Positions 61,016 to 64,000 of a DNA stretch of 64,000 nt are shown here, one piece after another. Under the pieces are notes generated by a model that was given only the letters and a program-made list of their open reading frames with translations, was not told where the DNA came from and searched no databases. The stretch covers positions 2,386,685-2,450,684 of the forward strand of contig NZ_AP023086.1 of the NCBI RefSeq assembly GCF_021655555.1, in the 5' to 3' direction. This DNA comes from Marinagarivorans cellulosilyticus (lineage in GTDB: Bacteria > Pseudomonadota > Gammaproteobacteria > Pseudomonadales > Cellvibrionaceae). Numbering within the stretch: position 1 is the stretch's first letter; every line of letters begins with the position of its first letter. The position numbers and the translations under genes were made by a program.

Positions 61016-62704
61016 ATGTCTAAAAAAATTGATTATGAAAACGCTTTGTTTGGTGACAATACAGCGCCAATCGTTGCGAGCGACCATACATTGCCACCAG
61101 ACCCTCGGGTAGCAACTCGCTTACCTGTCACCATTGATAACTTGGTGCCTTACGCGGGTAACCCGCGTACAACCGCGAACCCCGAGTACGACGCGATCAA
61201 AGAGTCGATTCGGTATCGCGGGCTTGATCACCCGCCAAATGTAACGCGGGAGTCCCCCGACAAGCCCTACATGATTAAAGATGGGGGGAACACGCGACTG
61301 ATGGCATTGAAGGAGTTGTGGCAGGAAACACAAGATCCTCGCTATTTCACGATCGATTGCATGTTCCACCCTTGGGTGTCAGAACGGGATGTATTGCTCG
61401 CTCACATTATCGAAAACGAAATGCGCGGCAAGATGACATTCATTGATCGAGCTAGGGCTGCTATGCGGCTTAAAGAGGATCTTGAACACGAAGGAGGTGA
61501 GGCACTTAGCTCTAGGGTTCTCGCTGAAAAAATTACTAAGCTTGGCTGGTCACTTAAACACCAGCATCTTTCTTTGATGATTTATGCCTTTGAAACATTG
61601 CTCCCGTGGCTACCCAGCACGCTGGATTACGGTATGGGGCGTCCAGCCATTAATAGTACCAAACGTCTACTCAATATTTGCAGGCAGTATTGGGATGCCG
61701 TTGCCACACCAGACGAAGGAAACTTTGACGAAGTTTGGCAGTTAGTTTTTGTTGAGCTCGATGAAGAAGAAGCTTTTTCTCCTGACATCGCGCGTAACCG
61801 CCTTGAGGAAGCCATGGCTGAGAGGCTGAGTATTCCTCTTTCATCTGTACGTGCGGAAGTTCAAGGACTCGAATCAGGCAGTTCTATTGAAGCTCAGCGT
61901 CCATCAAAAGACGCGTTTACTCAACATCCTGACCAAGAGCCACAGACTCCAGTAGCACCGCCTAGGCCTGAAACTCCAATGCCGGTCTCATATGCTGAAA
62001 CAACCACACCAGAAGGAAACAATACCCCCTCCGGCAATCCTTATGCGGAAGAGCCGCAAATCACTGGCGGATTTGACGCGCAGGTTGAGCATCACAATGA
62101 GCTCGCAGCAAAGCAAGCGCCATCGCCAGCACTAACTACCGCGCCAGAAACCGTCCTTCAGCAGAACCAGGCTGCATACCCTTCGACTCGCGATTACTCG
62201 CATGGCGGCATCGAAGAAGCCTTAGAGGCTCAACGGGTGAAGGTTATCGAAGGGTTACGTGCCATTTTTCGTGTCTTTGGGTTTGACGACGATGTCGTTG
62301 AAGCGACAGACGATCCCGTGATGTGTTTTCAGTTTAGTACCAAATACTATCATCGCATTACTCCAGACACGCTTTACTACTTAATCCCATTTGAGTTGGC
62401 ACTAGAGTACTTCGGGGTGATTAATCCATTAGTGGAAAAGAATATTGGCGAGTGTTTGATTCACGAAGGTGCTGACGAGTTTATGCCGATATATCAGGCG
62501 GTCCAAGGCAAGATCATGAATGCGCGGGTCACTGTGCAGTATGGATTAGCGCTTAAGCGTACAGGCAACCGAAAGGCAACCATTAACGGCATGACGTTTG
62601 AGGAATTAACACAGTATGCGGAAGCAGCAGTGCGATGGAACGAGGCAATAATCGAATATACAGCGCTGGTTATCAACGATCACGCAGGCCTACTTCCAAA
62701 GTAG
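61016..62704 (+). CDS. ParB-like protein, PFGI-1 class
   Basis: 562 residues. The N-terminal ParB/Srx-like nuclease-fold region (about 40-130) contains VPYAGNPRTTANPEYDAIKESIRYRG in parts and the motif DGGNTRLMALKEL, followed by ENEMRGKMTFIDRARA and a helix-turn-helix region. The middle (about 285-400) is Pro/Glu/Thr-rich and probably flexible; the last ~150 residues form a separate helical domain. Long ParB proteins of this shape are hallmarks of PFGI-1/SPI-7 ICEs. Two bases separate it from parA. Confidence 0.85.
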   Translation: MSKKIDYENALFGDNTAPIVASDHTLPPDPRVATRLPVTIDNLVPYAGNPRTTANPEYDAIKESIRYRGLDHPPNVTRESPDKPYMIKDGGNTRLMALKELWQETQDPRYFTIDCMFHPWVSERDVLLAHIIENEMRGKMTFIDRARAAMRLKEDLEHEGGEALSSRVLAEKITKLGWSLKHQHLSLMIYAFETLLPWLPSTLDYGMGRPAINSTKRLLNICRQYWDAVATPDEGNFDEVWQLVFVELDEEEAFSPDIARNRLEEAMAERLSIPLSSVRAEVQGLESGSSIEAQRPSKDAFTQHPDQEPQTPVAPPRPETPMPVSYAETTTPEGNNTPSGNPYAEEPQITGGFDAQVEHHNELAAKQAPSPALTTAPETVLQQNQAAYPSTRDYSHGGIEEALEAQRVKVIEGLRAIFRVFGFDDDVVEATDDPVMCFQFSTKYYHRITPDTLYYLIPFELALEYFGVINPLVEKNIGECLIHEGADEFMPIYQAVQGKIMNARVTVQYGLALKRTGNRKATINGMTFEELTQYAEAAVRWNEAIIEYTALVINDHAGLLPK

Positions 62705-62733
62705 CAGCCACCTAAAAACCTGAGGAGATAACA

Positions 62734-63282
62734 ATGAACAATGTATTTTCGAGTATCAATCAACAAGCGCTGATCGTTGCTGCAGAGGCTCTGCGTTCTG
62801 ATGACGTCAACACACTTAATGAGCTAGGTTTAGATGGTCTTACTGACGCACTTGCAATGAAACTTAAGCAACTCACGTTGCAAGAGATTACGTGTACGGG
62901 CGAATTTAGAGCGCCCCTCGCTCGCATCAGTATTGATCGGCGTAACATCGAGTTATTTATCAATTACGCTGCTGGAAAAACCGCAGAGGATGCACTGGTG
63001 TCCAAGGCCATTAAAGGCGGAATTCGTCAATCGCAGTTGGAAACCCTCAAAGGAACCTCTCGCCGTGAGTATGACGAACGACGCAAGCGTCTGGGGTTGC
63101 AAGAGCATACCAAAGGACGCATTGAACAGTTGAACGAGGAAGATGAATTCCTCGTTATTCGTGAGTGGGAAAAGTTGAAGGACATCAGTGATCCGCTGGC
63201 AAAATTAGTGGAGCTGCATGATCGGACGCAAGTCAGGATAGACAGCGCTTGGGTTGCACTGAACCAACATTCGGATAATTAA
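62734..63282 (+). CDS. DUF2857-type protein of the integrative element
   Basis: 182 residues beginning MNNVFSSINQQALIVAAEAL, with ISIDRRNIELFINYAAGKTAEDALVSKAIKGG in parts; it looks like a small helical, perhaps DNA-binding, protein. In PFGI-1-like elements a DUF2857 gene regularly stands between parB and the STY4528-type replication gene, as here. GAGGAG lies 8 bases before the ATG. Function unknown; assignment is by recalled family and position. Confidence 0.7.
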   Translation: MNNVFSSINQQALIVAAEALRSDDVNTLNELGLDGLTDALAMKLKQLTLQEITCTGEFRAPLARISIDRRNIELFINYAAGKTAEDALVSKAIKGGIRQSQLETLKGTSRREYDERRKRLGLQEHTKGRIEQLNEEDEFLVIREWEKLKDISDPLAKLVELHDRTQVRIDSAWVALNQHSDN

Positions 63283-63284
63283 AC

Positions 63285-64000
63285 ATGTCGAATGTTCCAT
63301 CAATCGATCTCCTCCAGCGGCAAATTAAACGTGCCGAACAAGAGCTCGTTTTTGCCAAAGAGACCGGTGCAGCGCAGGATGACTTCGCTGTGCTGTTCAC
63401 CGGTAATTGGCATGACTCTATTCCACGTAATTTGATCCTCAACAACACTTTGTCACCTGTTGATAAAGTGTGTTGGCAAGCTATTCGATTAACGATCAAT
63501 AGTCCCCAGCAACCTGGAACAGCCCCCACCCGCGATGAGCTTGCCGTTATGGTCAATTGCTCAGCGCCGACAATAACAACCGCTCGACAAATGTTGCGTC
63601 TGAGTCGCTACATGACTTTCTGTAGCGTTGTCAGGCACAAGGGTAAGTTTCTCGGTGAAGTGTACCTGCTTCATGAAGAGCCCCTCAGCATAGAAGACAC
63701 TTTATCTCTGGACTCCACTTATTTGGAGTTTTGTGTTGCGTTGGCCAAGTCAGGTAACAAGTCATCACGACTTCGCAAGGAAGCTGGGCGGGTGTTGCGA
63801 GATATTGATCACCTCGGTGTTCGTCAAACACCACCAACTAAATCGCAGGCTTTGGGCGAGCGTATCGAGCAAGGGCTCGACAATTACGGTGTAGAGGAAC
63901 GCCTTGACCCCGAGGGTTTCAACCAGAGAAAGAATTTTGCTCCGGATGGCTTTTTAACCAATGCGGTTATTAATTCATCAAATGATGCCAAAACAGCGGA
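63285..64000 (+). CDS. STY4528-type pathogenicity-island replication protein, 3' end outside the window
   Basis: The frame opens with ATG 63285 (2 bases after the previous stop) and stays open for 238 codons to the window edge. It reads MSNVPSIDLLQRQIKRAEQE, then PRNLILNNTLSPVDKVCWQAIRL in parts and PTRDELAVMVNCSAPTITTARQMLRLSRYM, a winged-helix-like region. Content and position match the replication-type STY4528 proteins of SPI-7-like ICEs. The C-terminal part cannot be judged. Confidence 0.7.
   Translation, partial: MSNVPSIDLLQRQIKRAEQELVFAKETGAAQDDFAVLFTGNWHDSIPRNLILNNTLSPVDKVCWQAIRLTINSPQQPGTAPTRDELAVMVNCSAPTITTARQMLRLSRYMTFCSVVRHKGKFLGEVYLLHEEPLSIEDTLSLDSTYLEFCVALAKSGNKSSRLRKEAGRVLRDIDHLGVRQTPPTKSQALGERIEQGLDNYGVEERLDPEGFNQRKNFAPDGFLTNAVINSSNDAKTA

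Larger units (their letters stand above)
60112..64000. mobile_element. Integrative and conjugative element, PFGI-1/SPI-7 class (left part only)
   Basis: The element starts where tRNA-Met homology ends (about 60112) and continues past the window edge. All four visible genes read rightward in a compact module typical of one end of PFGI-1/SPI-7-like ICEs: ParA, ParB-like, DUF2857, STY4528-type. Such elements use tRNA 3' ends as attachment sites through a tyrosine integrase, which would be expected at the far end. Confidence 0.82.

Noticed and set aside
1..64000. CRISPR arrays, prophage, toxin-antitoxin or restriction systems
   Set aside because: I found no regularly spaced repeats, no phage structural genes and no recognisable defence genes in the part of the element visible here.

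Overview
The window is chromosomal DNA from a gammaproteobacterium, most likely a marine or cellulolytic member of the Cellvibrionales (Teredinibacter/Saccharophagus type). That placement is an inference from the gene set: monomeric isocitrate dehydrogenase, a FimL-like protein, PilS/PilR, PomA/PomB, a PA4642-family protein, tusDCBE next to a YccA protein, rne next to rluC, gatCAB divergent from mreBCD, and the chain mreBCD-maf-rng-yhdP. Base composition is moderate and the gene density is high. Nearly all genes are ordinary vertically inherited core genes.

Layout. 1-5 kb: a DinB-fold protein (cut by the window edge), an NRDE protein, a lipase-like hydrolase, a thioesterase, serA and rpiA. 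5.1-11.1 kb: a signalling block of a CheY-like receiver, a receiver-GGDEF-EAL protein and a very large MASE1/PAS histidine kinase. 11.3-14.3 kb: pilR and pilS. 14.6-23.5 kb: nadE, pxpA, icd, a PhnA-like protein, yjbQ, tusDCBE, a Bax-inhibitor-1 protein and tRNA-Ser(UGA). 23.6-31.1 kb: rne with a long leader, rluC, a HAD phosphatase, a Maf protein, a DegS/AlgW-like protease and ZapG. 31.3-35.3 kb is the most individual chromosomal stretch: a leucine-rich-repeat protein kinase, a seven-helix membrane AraC regulator, a probably domesticated IS630-type transposase remnant and tRNA-Leu(CAA). 35.3-43.7 kb: a fimL-like gene, nudC, sohB, cysZ, a PA4642-like gene and gatBAC. 44.3-54.9 kb: mreBCD, maf, rng, yhdP and pxpBC. 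54.9-59.7 kb: pilZ-pomB-pomA, xseB-ispA and an LpxO-like hydroxylase.

From about 60.1 kb to the right edge the sequence is an integrative and conjugative element of the PFGI-1/SPI-7 type. Its boundary is the 3' half of an elongator tRNA-Met gene, next to the 4.5S (SRP) RNA gene. The visible cargo is the partition/replication module: ParA, a ParB-like protein, DUF2857 and an STY4528-type replication protein. The rest lies outside the window.

Several parts bear on surface motility: PilS/PilR and the FimL-like protein (type IV pili), PomA/PomB (flagellar stator), the PilZ protein behind the stator, and the GGDEF-EAL protein (cyclic di-GMP). Points most worth a second look: a two-copy mobile repeat (11187-11328 and 38981-39234) with terminal inverted repeats and modular internal hairpin segments, each copy between convergent genes; mreC with no ATG, GTG or TTG able to encode its conserved N-terminus; a long terminator-like hairpin directly in front of the cysZ ribosome binding site; the eroded transposase; the LRR kinase; and the tRNA/SRP-RNA junction of the element.
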